NCBI GenBank assembly: GCA_009780245.1
Contig: WRAJ01000021.1
Location: 1-37,477 of the forward strand
DNA length: 37,477 bases
Source: Turicibacter sp.
GTDB taxonomy: Bacteria; Bacillota_I; Bacilli_A; MOL361; Turicibacteraceae
Direction: 5' to 3'
Shown here piece after piece: positions 7,688 through 15,392 of this stretch (positions within the stretch are counted from its first letter, which is position 1; each line of letters starts with the position of its first letter). The notes beneath the pieces are model-generated. The model was not told where the DNA came from. It saw nothing but the letters and a program-made list of their open reading frames with translations, and searched no databases. The position numbers and the translations under genes were made by a program.

Positions 7688-7957
7688 TTATACTTCGAAA
7701 TACATCGAAACTTGCACAAATCCAGACTTATTTCGCAAATTGTCCTCATTTTCAGGAAAATAGACACTCATCTCGCGGTATGTATTCCCTCGATCAAACA
7801 CAAATTTCGGCGCCTCATTGTGATTCACTTTTGCTAGCTTACAAAAATAATTGAACTTATCCAGCGCCATCAAAACGTCTTCGTAATACTTATCAAAATA
7901 CACCGATTCCTCTGGCTGAATCACGACCAATCGCACACGACTAAAATTTCTTTCCAT
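7688..7957 (-). CDS. Hypothetical protein, 89 aa
   Basis: I do not recognise this 89-aa protein. It is predicted soluble, with no signal peptide or membrane segment, and has mixed beta-rich N- and C-terminal stretches (RVRLVVIQ, GFVQVSMYFEV) around a helical middle. A GGGGGAA ribosome site lies upstream. It is 34 bp downstream of the patatin-like gene on the same strand, so the two may be co-transcribed. Base composition is like its neighbours. Confidence 0.65.
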   Translation of the reverse strand: MERNFSRVRLVVIQPEESVYFDKYYEDVLMALDKFNYFCKLAKVNHNEAPKFVFDRGNTYREMSVYFPENEDNLRNKSGFVQVSMYFEV

Positions 7958-7991
7958 TTTACTATTCCCCCTATTACATATGCATCACATA

Positions 7992-9002
7992 TCAATACAA
8001 CCTCTCATGCCCAGACACCACATTACTCCGCACCACCTGCTCCAAAAATACCCGCAACGCCCGATCGTATTTCTCGCACATCGCCTTACCAACCACCTGC
8101 AATTTCTCAATATTATCCGCCGTCGCCACATCCATTCCTGGATGAACGTCAAACTCATTCAAATCAGGCTCAATCCGCAAATAATTGCCTCGACGATCTT
8201 TGTTTTCGTAAAACATTTCCAACTGATGGTTCACGGTTTGCGAAGCCGCCGAAGCGTAAATCTCAAGCGCAGGCCGAACCCAATTTAACCGCCCCCATTT
8301 CCGCGCCTGATCGAAGGGATAAGATCGGTTAATCGACCCGGTTCCAAGTGAAAGCAACATAATATCTTTACTACTTGGCCCCGAAGGAAATTTACTCGCC
8401 TCCACATACGCACAAAGGGCGGGGTTATTCGCAAACATCCCCCCATCAATAAACGCCCCACGCTGCTTTTGGGTTGGCGCAAAATAAGTTGGAGCCGCAG
8501 TCGTCGCACGTAGCACATCGCGGACCTTGCAATCGTATTCCGGTTTTTCGTTCACTCGAAGCCCGCTCACAAACGTCGCCACGCCCGTTTCAATGTTATA
8601 AGTTGGTAACAGTGCCGGACGGACCAGCTCGCTAATTTTGATATCGCCCAAATACGTTTGTAATAACCCCTCTAATGGTTCGTGCTGATATAAAGGGTTA
8701 AAAAGTCCCAGCCGATCCACCGTACGAGTCGCAAGGTTGCGCGTGAAAATCGCCTCACCGTGGTTAACGTAAAGCGCCGTCATATCAGTGGCGCGATATT
8801 TCTTGTCTGGGTGTAGAAGGAGTGCCGTTAAAATACCACCGGTGGACGTCCCCGCAATCAAATCAAAGTAATCGCTAATATGAGCCTCTTTGTTTTTGCT
8901 GATCTCGCGCAACAGCTTTTCAATGTGCGCCAGCACGCCAGCCGGGATGATTCCCCTAATTCCGCCACCATCAATGGCCAACACTCTAATTTTAGAAAAC
9001 AT
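7992..9002 (-). CDS. Patatin-like phospholipase
   Basis: A 336-aa patatin-family acyl hydrolase, predicted cytosolic. The oxyanion-hole motif DGGGIRG is at 11-17, the nucleophile S53 lies in GTSTGG, and the catalytic aspartate is D186 in DGGMFANNP, so the Ser-Asp dyad is complete. It should hydrolyse acyl esters of membrane lipids. Patatins of this shape serve as effectors (CapV) in CBASS defence, but no nucleotide cyclase or Cap gene is adjacent. The following 89-aa gene may share its transcript. It has no signal peptide. Confidence 0.88.
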   Translation of the reverse strand: MFSKIRVLAIDGGGIRGIIPAGVLAHIEKLLREISKNKEAHISDYFDLIAGTSTGGILTALLLHPDKKYRATDMTALYVNHGEAIFTRNLATRTVDRLGLFNPLYQHEPLEGLLQTYLGDIKISELVRPALLPTYNIETGVATFVSGLRVNEKPEYDCKVRDVLRATTAAPTYFAPTQKQRGAFIDGGMFANNPALCAYVEASKFPSGPSSKDIMLLSLGTGSINRSYPFDQARKWGRLNWVRPALEIYASAASQTVNHQLEMFYENKDRRGNYLRIEPDLNEFDVHPGMDVATADNIEKLQVVGKAMCEKYDRALRVFLEQVVRSNVVSGHERLY

Positions 9003-9053
9003 CGCACATCCCCACCCTATCGTTGTTAATCATTTCAGTCTATGCGACGACGT

Positions 9054-9095
9054 ATAAAAAAATGAGAACTTACTCATTTGAGTTCATCCTCATTT
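9054..9095 (-). terminator. Terminator of frr
   Basis: Minus-strand stem AAATGAG / CTCATTT with an inner GAACT / AGTTC pairing, followed by a T run. It lies 15 bp after the frr stop codon. Confidence 0.8.
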
Positions 9096-9109
9096 CCACA
9101 TAGTTGTGA

Positions 9110-9661
9110 TTACATCGCTAAGATATCTTGTTCTTTCTCAGAGCCAAGCGTATCGATTTGTTTAACAAACCCGTCCGTTAACTTCTGAACATCGTCCTCA
9201 GAGCTTTTCACGTCGTCTTCCGTCATCTCATTCGCCTTCTCAGCTTTTTTGATCAAATCGTTCGCATCGCGGCGGATGTTACGAACCGCTACTTTCGCGT
9301 CTTCAGCTAAGCCTTTTACTTTCTTAGCCAACTCTTTACGCGTCTCTTCCGTTAATGCTGGGACATTTAGACGAATAAGCTCTCCGTCATTGTTTGGCGT
9401 AATCCCGATATTCGCTGCGTTAATGGCTTGTTCGATATCACCTAAAATGGATTTATCGTAAGGCTTGATCACTAACTGCTTTGCTTCTGGTACCGAAATC
9501 TGTGACGTTTGATCAATCGGTGTCGGCGCTCCGTAATAATCAATCGTAATACCTTCTACTAATGCTGAACTTGCACGACCTGTTCTTAATTTTCCTAATT
9601 CCTTTTTGTAAGAGTCAATTGACTTATCCATTCTTGCTTGAATTTCATCTAAATTAAACAT
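9110..9661 (-). CDS. frr: Ribosome recycling factor
   Basis: A 183-aa protein that splits the post-termination ribosome together with EF-G. It has the usual length and both conserved blocks: the N-terminal RTGRAS (26-31) with YYGAPTPI, and the C-terminal KVAVRNIRRDAND stretch. It follows pyrH by 31 bp in the usual Firmicutes order tsf-pyrH-frr and ends at a strong terminator. The start has an AGGAGG-type site (GAGGAAATAAAG). Confidence 0.98.
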   Translation of the reverse strand: MFNLDEIQARMDKSIDSYKKELGKLRTGRASSALVEGITIDYYGAPTPIDQTSQISVPEAKQLVIKPYDKSILGDIEQAINAANIGITPNNDGELIRLNVPALTEETRKELAKKVKGLAEDAKVAVRNIRRDANDLIKKAEKANEMTEDDVKSSEDDVQKLTDGFVKQIDTLGSEKEQDILAM

Positions 9662-9692
9662 CTTTATTTCCTCCTCAATCCTTTATTTCATA

Positions 9693-10412
9693 CTAACGAC
9701 CGCTTACGATCGTTCCAATCTTATCGCCGGCAACGGCTTTTTTAATATTGCCCGCTTCGTTCATATTAAACACCATTAAATCAATATCGTTATCCATGCA
9801 TAACGATGCCGCTGTTGAATCCATCACTTGAAGACCTTTGTTTAACATTTCTAAATAAGTTAACGTTTCATATCTTTTTGCCTCTGGATTTGTGCGTGGG
9901 TCGTCGTTATAAACACCGTCTACACCGTTTTTCGCCATTAAAATCGCATCCGCATTAATTTCTGCTGCACGTAGCGACGCTGTCGTATCCGTTGAGAAGT
10001 AAGGATTCCCTGTCCCACCACCAAAGATGACGATGCGTTTCTTTTCCAAATGGCGAATCGCGCGACGACGAACATATGGTTCAGCTACTTGGTTCATGTG
10101 GATCGATGTTTGCGTACGTGAATCGACACCACAAGCATCTAAAGCATTTTGAAGTGCTAAAGCGTTCATAACCGTTGCTAACATGCCCATATAATCGGCA
10201 CTAGAACGTTCCATCCCCATTTCACTAGCTGTCTTACCGCGCCAGATATTTCCACCACCAACGATAATAGCAATTTCCACACCCGTTGCATGAGCTTCTT
10301 TAATTTCAGCAGCAATCTGTGCTACTTTTTCAGCATCAATGCCAAAGCCATCCGCACCTGCCATTGCTTCCCCGCTCAATTTTAAAATAATACGATTATA
10401 AGTTGACTTCAT
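9693..10412 (-). CDS. pyrH: UMP kinase
   Basis: A 239-aa hexameric bacterial UMP kinase that phosphorylates UMP to UDP in pyrimidine nucleotide synthesis. It has the amino-acid-kinase fold: ILKLSGEA at the N terminus, GGGNIWRG, and [15 protein letters not shown] for nucleotide binding. I choose the ATG at 10412, which has a GGAGGAG site 8 nt upstream and gives the normal N terminus; extending upstream adds 23 residues encoded by the palindromic repeat region. It lies between tsf and frr, as is usual. Confidence 0.97.
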   Translation of the reverse strand: MKSTYNRIILKLSGEAMAGADGFGIDAEKVAQIAAEIKEAHATGVEIAIIVGGGNIWRGKTASEMGMERSSADYMGMLATVMNALALQNALDACGVDSRTQTSIHMNQVAEPYVRRRAIRHLEKKRIVIFGGGTGNPYFSTDTTASLRAAEINADAILMAKNGVDGVYNDDPRTNPEAKRYETLTYLEMLNKGLQVMDSTAASLCMDNDIDLMVFNMNEAGNIKKAVAGDKIGTIVSGR

Positions 10413-10443
10413 AAACTCACTCCTCCATTGATGAACCTTTTTA

Positions 10444-10567
10444 GGTAATTGCGAAATTTCCCTACTTTTACAATATATCAAGGACTATAGGGGAATTTTT
10501 CCCTACTTCCACGAAATAGCAAGGGGCCTAGGGAAATTTATTTCCTAACAGCAATTTCGCAATTGCC
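10444..10567. repeat. 124-bp palindromic element with terminal inverted repeats
   Basis: The ends GGTAATTGCGAAATT (10444-10458) and AATTTCGCAATTGCC (10553-10567) are a nearly perfect 15-bp inverted repeat. Between them are degenerate units with TAGGGAAAT, TTCCCTA and CGAAATAGCAAGG, the same vocabulary as the 42-bp repeat at 3542-3700. The shared core at two unrelated loci suggests a dispersed repeat family, perhaps MITE-like. It lies between tsf and pyrH. Confidence 0.7.
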
Positions 10568-10596
10568 AATGAATCTTTTGGTCGGTCATTGTCATT

Positions 10597-10640
10597 GCGA
10601 AAGTCGCTGTTTTTAAAAAATCAACGAGTTAGCGACTTTT
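10597..10640. other. Stem-loop between tsf and pyrH
   Basis: AAAGTCGCT (10600-10608) pairs with AGCGACTTT (10631-10639) around a T- and A-rich loop. It lies beside the 124-bp element. Role unknown; it may shape tsf-pyrH readthrough. Confidence 0.45.
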
Positions 10641-10670
10641 CACAATCACTTGGCATAAACACTTGAATGA

Positions 10671-10695
10671 AAGGACACAAAAAATCTGTGTCCTT
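10671..10695 (-). terminator. Hairpin after tsf, possible terminator
   Basis: AAGGACACA / TGTGTCCTT 9-bp perfect stem 11 bp after the tsf stop codon. The U run lies in the loop and not after the stem, so termination may be weak and some transcription may continue into pyrH. Confidence 0.45.
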
Positions 10696-10705
10696 ATCAT
10701 CGCTA

Positions 10706-11737
10706 TTAACCACGAACTTGACTCATTACTTCTTCAGCAAAGTCAACTTCTTTTTTCTCAATACCTTCACCAACTTCAATACGCGCAAACGTACTCATCG
10801 TTGCAGAGATACTTTCTAAATACTTCTCAACTGTTTTGCTATCATCCATGATATAGCTTTGTGATAATAATGCGTAAGTTTGATCCACTTCAGTGTTATC
10901 TTTGATAAACTTGTCTAGTTGACCTGGAATGATTTTGTCCCAGATTTGCTCAGGCTTACCTTGTTCTTTTAACTCAGCTTCCAAACGCGTTCTAACTTCA
11001 GCCATCACAGCGTCTGTTAATTGTAACTTAGAAGCAAACTCAGGAATACGTAATAACGTCTTACCCGTACGCTTGCGGTCTTCGTTTTCAATTTCAATGC
11101 GTGCACGTAAAGCCACCACTTCTTCTTCGATGAACGAAACATCTAAATCCGTGTAAGATAATACCGTTGGCTTCATCGCTGCAATGTGCATCGCGATGTC
11201 TTTCGCCACTTGCTCTGATCCGTTTTCAACGACAGTGACAACCGCAATTCTGCTACCAGCATGCTTGTAAGCACCAAATACTTGTGCATCTGTTTTCTCA
11301 ATGATTTGGAAACGACGTAATTCAATTTTCTCACCAATAACAGCCGTTGCTTCGATTAACGCTTCTGATAATACCTTACCACTTGCAGTCGTTAAAGCTA
11401 AAGCCGCTTCTAAACCAGCTGGCTTGTTATCGCTAATTAACTTCGCTGTGTCTGCCACTAATGTCACGAATTGCTCGTTTTTAGCAACAAAGTCAGTCTC
11501 AGAGTTGATCTCAATCACCGTTGCAAAGTTTCCATCTACGTAAATGTCAGTTAACCCTTCAGCGGCAACACGATCCGCTTTCTTAGCAGCATTTGCCATT
11601 CCTTTTTCACGTAAATGCGCGATCGCTTTTTCCATATCGCCATCCGTTTCAACTAATGCTTTTTTACAGTCCATCATCCCTGCGCCTGTTTTTTCGCGTA
11701 ATTCTTTTACCATTTGTGCTGTTACTGCCATTTTCAT
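10706..11737 (-). CDS. tsf: Elongation factor Ts
   Basis: Nucleotide exchange factor for EF-Tu. The N-terminal UBA-like domain begins [20 protein letters not shown], and the protein ends in the conserved [10 protein letters not shown] region. At about 343 aa it is some 50 aa longer than the Bacillus or E. coli protein, because of an extra segment after about residue 200 ([19 protein letters not shown] onward). A similar long form is known in streptococci, which supports a lactic acid bacterium. I favour the ATG at 11737, with AAGGA 5 nt upstream; the ATG at 11731 gives the classical N terminus and is also possible. Confidence 0.96.
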   Translation of the reverse strand: MKMAVTAQMVKELREKTGAGMMDCKKALVETDGDMEKAIAHLREKGMANAAKKADRVAAEGLTDIYVDGNFATVIEINSETDFVAKNEQFVTLVADTAKLISDNKPAGLEAALALTTASGKVLSEALIEATAVIGEKIELRRFQIIEKTDAQVFGAYKHAGSRIAVVTVVENGSEQVAKDIAMHIAAMKPTVLSYTDLDVSFIEEEVVALRARIEIENEDRKRTGKTLLRIPEFASKLQLTDAVMAEVRTRLEAELKEQGKPEQIWDKIIPGQLDKFIKDNTEVDQTYALLSQSYIMDDSKTVEKYLESISATMSTFARIEVGEGIEKKEVDFAEEVMSQVRG

Positions 11738-11801
11738 ACACATCCTTATTTACTTTAGTTCCACCTCGCAACACACGTCACTCGGCGCCACTTTTCTTTT
11801 A

Positions 11802-11852
11802 TAAAAATACCTTTTGACTTGCGCAATCAAGTCGCCTGTACAAAAGGTATTT
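11802..11852 (-). terminator. Terminator or attenuator between rpsB and tsf
   Basis: Minus-strand outer stem AAATACCTTTTG / CAAAAGGTATTT, with an inner GACTTG / CAAGTC stem, followed by TTTTT. It lies 16 bp after rpsB, so tsf is probably expressed by partial readthrough. Confidence 0.85.
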
Positions 11853-11867
11853 GTTTATTTCATTTTA

Positions 11868-12587
11868 TTATTCTGCTACTTCAGCCTCTTCAGCTTCCAC
11901 TTCCGCACCTTCATTAGCTTCAATAATGCCATCAACCATTTTGCTAACGATCAAACGTACGGCACGAATCGCATCGTCGTTTGCTGGAATAATGTAATCC
12001 ACATCGTCCGGGTCACAGTTCGTATCAACGATTCCGAATACTGGAATGTGTAACTTACGTGCCTCAGCGATCGCGATTTTTTCTTTACGTGGGTCAACAA
12101 CGAAGATTGCCGCTGGCAATTCTTTCATATCGCGGATTCCGCCTAAGAATTTGTTTAACTTTTCAAATTCTTTACGTAATTCCAACACTTCTTTCTTAGG
12201 AAGTACTTCGAACACACCGTCGTTTTCCATCTTCTCGATCTCTTCCATACGCTTAATACGCTTCTGGATCGTGTTGAAGTTCGTTAACGTTCCACCTAAC
12301 CAACGCTTGTTTACCCAGTACTGTCCACCGCGCGTTGCTTCTTCTCTTACCGCATCTTGTGCTTGCTTCTTCGTCCCAACGAACAATACTTTTCCGCCGT
12401 CCTTAGAAACTTCCTGGATGTTTTTGTAAGTTTCATCGATCATACGTGACGTTCTTTGCAGGTCGATGATATAAATTCCGTTTCTTGAAGTATAAATGTA
12501 CTTCTTCATTTTTGGGTTCCAACGACGTGTCTGATGACCGAAGTGAACACCCGCTTCTAATAATTGCTTCATTGAAATAACAGCCAT
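11868..12587 (-). CDS. rpsB: 30S ribosomal protein S2
   Basis: A 239-aa small-subunit ribosomal protein, full length, with the conserved opening [19 protein letters not shown] and the block [19 protein letters not shown]. The start at 12587 has a perfect AAAGGAGG site 7 nt upstream; a longer frame to 12617 would add ten residues encoded by the leader and this site. The acidic C-terminal tail ([12 protein letters not shown]) is typical of Gram-positive S2. It heads the rpsB-tsf-pyrH-frr cluster. Confidence 0.98.
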   Translation of the reverse strand: MAVISMKQLLEAGVHFGHQTRRWNPKMKKYIYTSRNGIYIIDLQRTSRMIDETYKNIQEVSKDGGKVLFVGTKKQAQDAVREEATRGGQYWVNKRWLGGTLTNFNTIQKRIKRMEEIEKMENDGVFEVLPKKEVLELRKEFEKLNKFLGGIRDMKELPAAIFVVDPRKEKIAIAEARKLHIPVFGIVDTNCDPDDVDYIIPANDDAIRAVRLIVSKMVDGIIEANEGAEVEAEEAEVAE

Positions 12588-12701
12588 GTTATTTCCTCCT
12601 TTGTTTTTCTTCCGCATACATCACCGTCCGTGCTCACCCGAAGGCACTCGAACACTCGCTCAATATACGTGAATTATTTTGATTTTTTCAAACCAACGAG
12701 T

Positions 12702-12731
12702 ATTTTACCACAAAATAGACCAGCAATGCAA
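12702..12731 (-). promoter_or_regulatory. Promoter of rpsB
   Basis: Minus-strand -35 TTGCAT (12726-12731), 18-bp spacer, -10 TAAAAT (12702-12707). The resulting leader of about 105 nt contains GTGCC-TTCG-GG and GTGC/GCAC pairing near 12625-12650, which could be a ribosomal protein control element. Confidence 0.6.
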
Positions 12732-12786
12732 GCGGGTTAACAAAAATGTTTTAAAAAATCATCCTCTGCAACCCTTTCTACTGGCC

Positions 12787-13569
12787 TTAGTATTGGCGCA
12801 TGCCCTTCATGACACGAATTGGCATCTTTTCACTGGCTTCTTCTTCAGCAATTCGCAGCAATTCTTTCACTTCACTTTTCGCCAAATGCCTAAACTTCCC
12901 CTGCTCCACACCATTCGCATCCAAAAACGCAAACCGGTCACGGCGCAAGCGCTTCACAGGATGCCCCACCGCCTCAAACATCAGCTTCACTTGATGATAA
13001 CGGCCTTCGTGAATCGTCAATTCCACCAGCGTCGAATCGTTTTCTGTGTCCGTGCTGACGATATGAAACGCGGCCGGTGCCGTCACATAATCTTTAATCT
13101 TAACCCCATTAACAAGCGGCTTCAGCGACCCCTTCGTCGCAATCCCCTTCACTCGAGCCAAATACGTCTTCGGAATGTGCGTCCGGGGATGCATCATCTT
13201 GTTAGCGAAATCGCCATCGTTAGTCAACAGCAAAACCCCGGCTGTGTCATAATCTAACCGCCCCACCGGATAAACCCGCTCAGTAATCTCCTTGCCGATA
13301 AAATCCATCACCGTCTTACGATCAAACTCATCCTTCATCGTCGTCACACACCCACGCGGCTTATTCATCAACAGATAAACGTGATTTTCTTTATGTACCG
13401 GAATTCCGTTTACCTCAATTTTATCCTGCGGCGACACCTTCGTGCCAAGCTCCTTCACCGTTTTTCCATTGACCTTCACCACCCCAGACGTGATTAACTC
13501 CTCCGCCTTACGCCGCGAAGCCACACCCGCAGCCGCTATTACTTTTTGTAATCTTTCTAACTTCTCCAT
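12787..13569 (-). CDS. rluB: 23S rRNA pseudouridine synthase, RluB/RsuA family
   Basis: A 260-aa protein with an N-terminal S4 RNA-binding domain (about 1-60, LQKVIAAAGVASRRKAEELI) and a catalytic RsuA/RluB domain with D104 in the VGRLDYDTAGVLLLTNDG motif. The GRYHQVKLMFEAVGHPV block follows. It isomerises uridine in rRNA; in Firmicutes this type usually acts on helix 89 of 23S rRNA. GAGGAG lies upstream of the ATG. RluB, RluE and RsuA are hard to separate by eye; the length and S4 domain favour RluB. Confidence 0.93.
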   Translation of the reverse strand: MEKLERLQKVIAAAGVASRRKAEELITSGVVKVNGKTVKELGTKVSPQDKIEVNGIPVHKENHVYLLMNKPRGCVTTMKDEFDRKTVMDFIGKEITERVYPVGRLDYDTAGVLLLTNDGDFANKMMHPRTHIPKTYLARVKGIATKGSLKPLVNGVKIKDYVTAPAAFHIVSTDTENDSTLVELTIHEGRYHQVKLMFEAVGHPVKRLRRDRFAFLDANGVEQGKFRHLAKSEVKELLRIAEEEASEKMPIRVMKGMRQY

Positions 13570-13605
13570 GCTGATTCTCCTCTTGCCACCTATTTATCTT
13601 CACCT

Positions 13606-13633
13606 ATTATACACGAACTCACTTTATTTTAAA
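13606..13633 (-). promoter_or_regulatory. Promoter of rluB
   Basis: Minus-strand -10 TATAAT (13606-13611) with -35 TTTAAA (13628-13633) and a 16-bp spacer, 37 bp before the start codon. Confidence 0.55.
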
Positions 13634-13662
13634 AGAAAAAGACTCCCCCTAAAGAGAAGTCT
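13632..13662 (-). terminator. Terminator of the CotD-like gene
   Basis: Minus-strand 8-bp stem AGACTTCT / GGGAGTCT (with G-U pairs) and a TTTTTC run, 15 bp after the stop codon. Confidence 0.75.
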
Positions 13663-13677
13663 AGTTTAAAAGATGAC

Positions 13678-14103
13678 TTACATCACGCAACCGCAATCTG
13701 TTTCTTGGTTGTCGAATCCGCCTTCGAAATCATTTTCAAACCTTGGCGTTGGTCTTTCTCCGCCGCAGCCGCCTCCGCCGTGTCCTTGTCCGCCGTGTCC
13801 TTGTCCGCCGCCGCAGCCTCCGCCAGCAGCCGCGCACCAGTCTTCGTTACGACGACCGTGCTCATGATGGTTGTGATCTTGCGTATGACGACGCTGAATT
13901 TCATACTCATGGTGGCGATGATGGTGATGCGTCTGATGGAACACTACCGGTACGATATGGCGCACGCGCTTATGATGGTGCATCTCAGAACGGCAATGAA
14001 CCGTCGGCTCTACAATCGTCTCCACATTTCCACAACCTCCACCTTGGTTCCAACCTGGCTTCTGACCGCACCCACATGGTCTGCATCTTTGACAATTTCT
14101 CAT
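13678..14103 (-). CDS. CotD-like His/Gly/Cys-rich protein
   Basis: A 141-aa low-complexity protein. It starts with a Cys-rich block (MRNCQRCRPCGCGQ), then a His-rich middle (IVEPTVHC, HQTHHHHRHHEYEIQ, DHNHHEHG) and a Gly/Cys/His tail (CGGGQGHGGQGHGGGGCGG, ending DCGCVM). The His-rich middle with TIVEPTVH recalls the CotD family of inner spore coat proteins. I use the ATG at 14103, which has AAAGGAGAGG upstream; the frame remains open for 30 more codons without a start signal. The GC-rich skew comes from Gly codons. It is a single-gene unit with its own terminator. It may be a coat or envelope protein or a metal-binding protein; family call moderate, function unknown. Confidence 0.7.
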   Translation of the reverse strand: MRNCQRCRPCGCGQKPGWNQGGGCGNVETIVEPTVHCRSEMHHHKRVRHIVPVVFHQTHHHHRHHEYEIQRRHTQDHNHHEHGRRNEDWCAAAGGGCGGGQGHGGQGHGGGGCGGERPTPRFENDFEGGFDNQETDCGCVM

Positions 14104-14119
14104 ATATAGCCTCTCCTTT

Positions 14120-14143
14120 ACTTTGAGAATATCTCTGGGAGAT
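14120..14143 (-). promoter_or_regulatory. 5' leader hairpin and -10 box of the CotD-like gene
   Basis: GAGTATCTC-CCA-GAGATATTC forms a 9-bp hairpin in the leader just before the ribosome site. Further upstream a minus-strand TATAAT lies at 14164-14169, with no good -35. The hairpin could control mRNA stability or access to the start. Confidence 0.4.
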
Positions 14144-14228
14144 ACTCTCTCATTAATTACTACATTATAGTATATTGCATTAGGTCTTTTCATGGCATGG
14201 CATAAGCCAATGCTTCACTACTTTTGAC

Positions 14229-14257
14229 TTGCATTTTTCAAGCAGATCAAGTATGAT
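14229..14257 (+). promoter_or_regulatory. Promoter of the HAD-TPR pair
   Basis: -35 TTGCAT (14229-14234), 17-bp spacer, -10 TATGAT (14252-14257), about 53 bp before the HAD gene. Confidence 0.55.
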
Positions 14258-14309
14258 GGAATTTGCAGAAATTCGCTATCAAAACCCTATGGAATAGGAG
14301 CTACTAAAT

Positions 14310-15095
14310 ATGGAAAAATGCCTCATTATCTTTGATATTGACGAAACACTCTACATCAACCACGAACGACGTATTCCCAACTCGACGCTCGTGGCGCTTG
14401 ATCAATTAAAAAAAGCCGGTCACACATTAGCCGTTGCCACCGGGCGAGCACCGTTTGAAATCAACGAAACGATTAAAAATCAGCCCTTTGATTTTTTCAT
14501 CTTAAACAACGGGCAATACGTGACGAAAAACGATGAAGTGATTTATGAAAATCCAATTGATCCTGTGACCATTAGAGAACTCGTTGCCGAAGCTACGAAC
14601 GAAGGGATCCAGCTAGGGTTTTCCTCCGCTGCGCGCAGTACGGTGACCGGGATCGACGAGTGGATTCACGATGTGTTTACGCATTCTGATCTCACTTATC
14701 CGGAAGTTGATGCTTCTATTGTTGAAAAAGAACCTGTTTTTCAAATTTGGTTCTTTTCCGATGATTATCCAAAATACGAGGAAAAATACAAAGAGAAAGT
14801 CCGCTTTGTTCCGTGGTTAAATCGTGGTTCGGATGTGATTCCGCCGGGCGCTTCAAAAGCAGCGGGCTTGCAGAAGACGATCGAGGCTTACAAGGGCGAG
14901 CTACCAACGAAAAATGTCTTTTTTGGCGACGGTGCCAACGATATCGAGCTAGTTGAAATGGCGGATATTGGCGTGGCGATGGGAAATGCAGTGGACAGCT
15001 TAAAAGAAAAAGCCGACTTCATCACGAAAAACATTGAAGACGACGGTATTTATTACGCGTGCGAGCAGCTTGGCCTGTTTGACGACGAAAAGTAG
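14310..15095 (+). CDS. HAD-family phosphatase, Cof type
   Basis: A 261-aa haloacid-dehalogenase-superfamily hydrolase of the Cof (IIB cap) type, probably acting on small phosphorylated metabolites. Motif I is FDIDETL (nucleophile D9, acid D11); Cof enzymes usually have DxDGT here, so E replaces G. Motif II is the T in ATGR (about 44-46), motif III the lysine near PGASKAAG, and motif IV GDGANDIEL (about 208-216). A GGAG site lies 12 nt upstream. A small TPR gene begins 8 bp after its stop codon, so the two are co-transcribed. Substrate unknown. Confidence 0.88.
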   Translation: MEKCLIIFDIDETLYINHERRIPNSTLVALDQLKKAGHTLAVATGRAPFEINETIKNQPFDFFILNNGQYVTKNDEVIYENPIDPVTIRELVAEATNEGIQLGFSSAARSTVTGIDEWIHDVFTHSDLTYPEVDASIVEKEPVFQIWFFSDDYPKYEEKYKEKVRFVPWLNRGSDVIPPGASKAAGLQKTIEAYKGELPTKNVFFGDGANDIELVEMADIGVAMGNAVDSLKEKADFITKNIEDDGIYYACEQLGLFDDEK

Positions 15096-15103
15096 GTGTG
15101 AGG

Positions 15104-15334
15104 ATGGAACGTTCGATCGAGCTACTCGAAAAAGAGCTGGCAGAAAATCCGGAAGATATTAAACGGTTAACCGAAATTGCAGCGGTTTACGAGTTTGAGC
15201 TGGAAGATTACGCGCAAGCCAAGCATTACTATGAAAAAGTGCTAGCGCTCAACCCTGATCATGCGATCGCTCGTGAGGCGCTTGAGGTGCTGAATGACCT
15301 TGCGCTACCTCCAAATTTATCAGAGGATCTTTGA
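15104..15334 (+). CDS. Small TPR-repeat protein
   Basis: A 76-aa acidic protein made of about two tetratricopeptide helical hairpins; the clear repeat is AAVYEFELEDYAQAKHYYEKVLALNPDH at about 24-51 (alternating small and aromatic residues, ending NPDH). TPR units bind peptides. I use the ATG at 15104, with GGTG 5 nt upstream; a GTG two codons earlier is possible. It is coupled to the HAD gene and ends at a terminator. Its partner is unknown. Confidence 0.75.
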   Translation: MERSIELLEKELAENPEDIKRLTEIAAVYEFELEDYAQAKHYYEKVLALNPDHAIAREALEVLNDLALPPNLSEDL

Positions 15335-15353
15335 ATAGGTTCTCTTTTTTTGT
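15324..15353 (+). terminator. Terminator of the HAD-TPR operon
   Basis: AGAGGATC / GGTTCTCT stem (with G-U) followed by seven T, overlapping the end of the TPR gene. Confidence 0.7.
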
Positions 15354-15392
15354 TCCAAACTATATGTAGATTCGAACCGGGGAGAGATGTGC

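Noticed and set aside
7992-9002. CBASS effector CapV
   Set aside because: No CD-NTase, Cap2/Cap3 or other CBASS gene is adjacent.
12679-13257. 192-codon plus-strand ORF opposite rluB
   Set aside because: The opposite strand encodes a complete RluB-family protein; the plus-strand translation is low quality (Arg/His-rich) with no family match.
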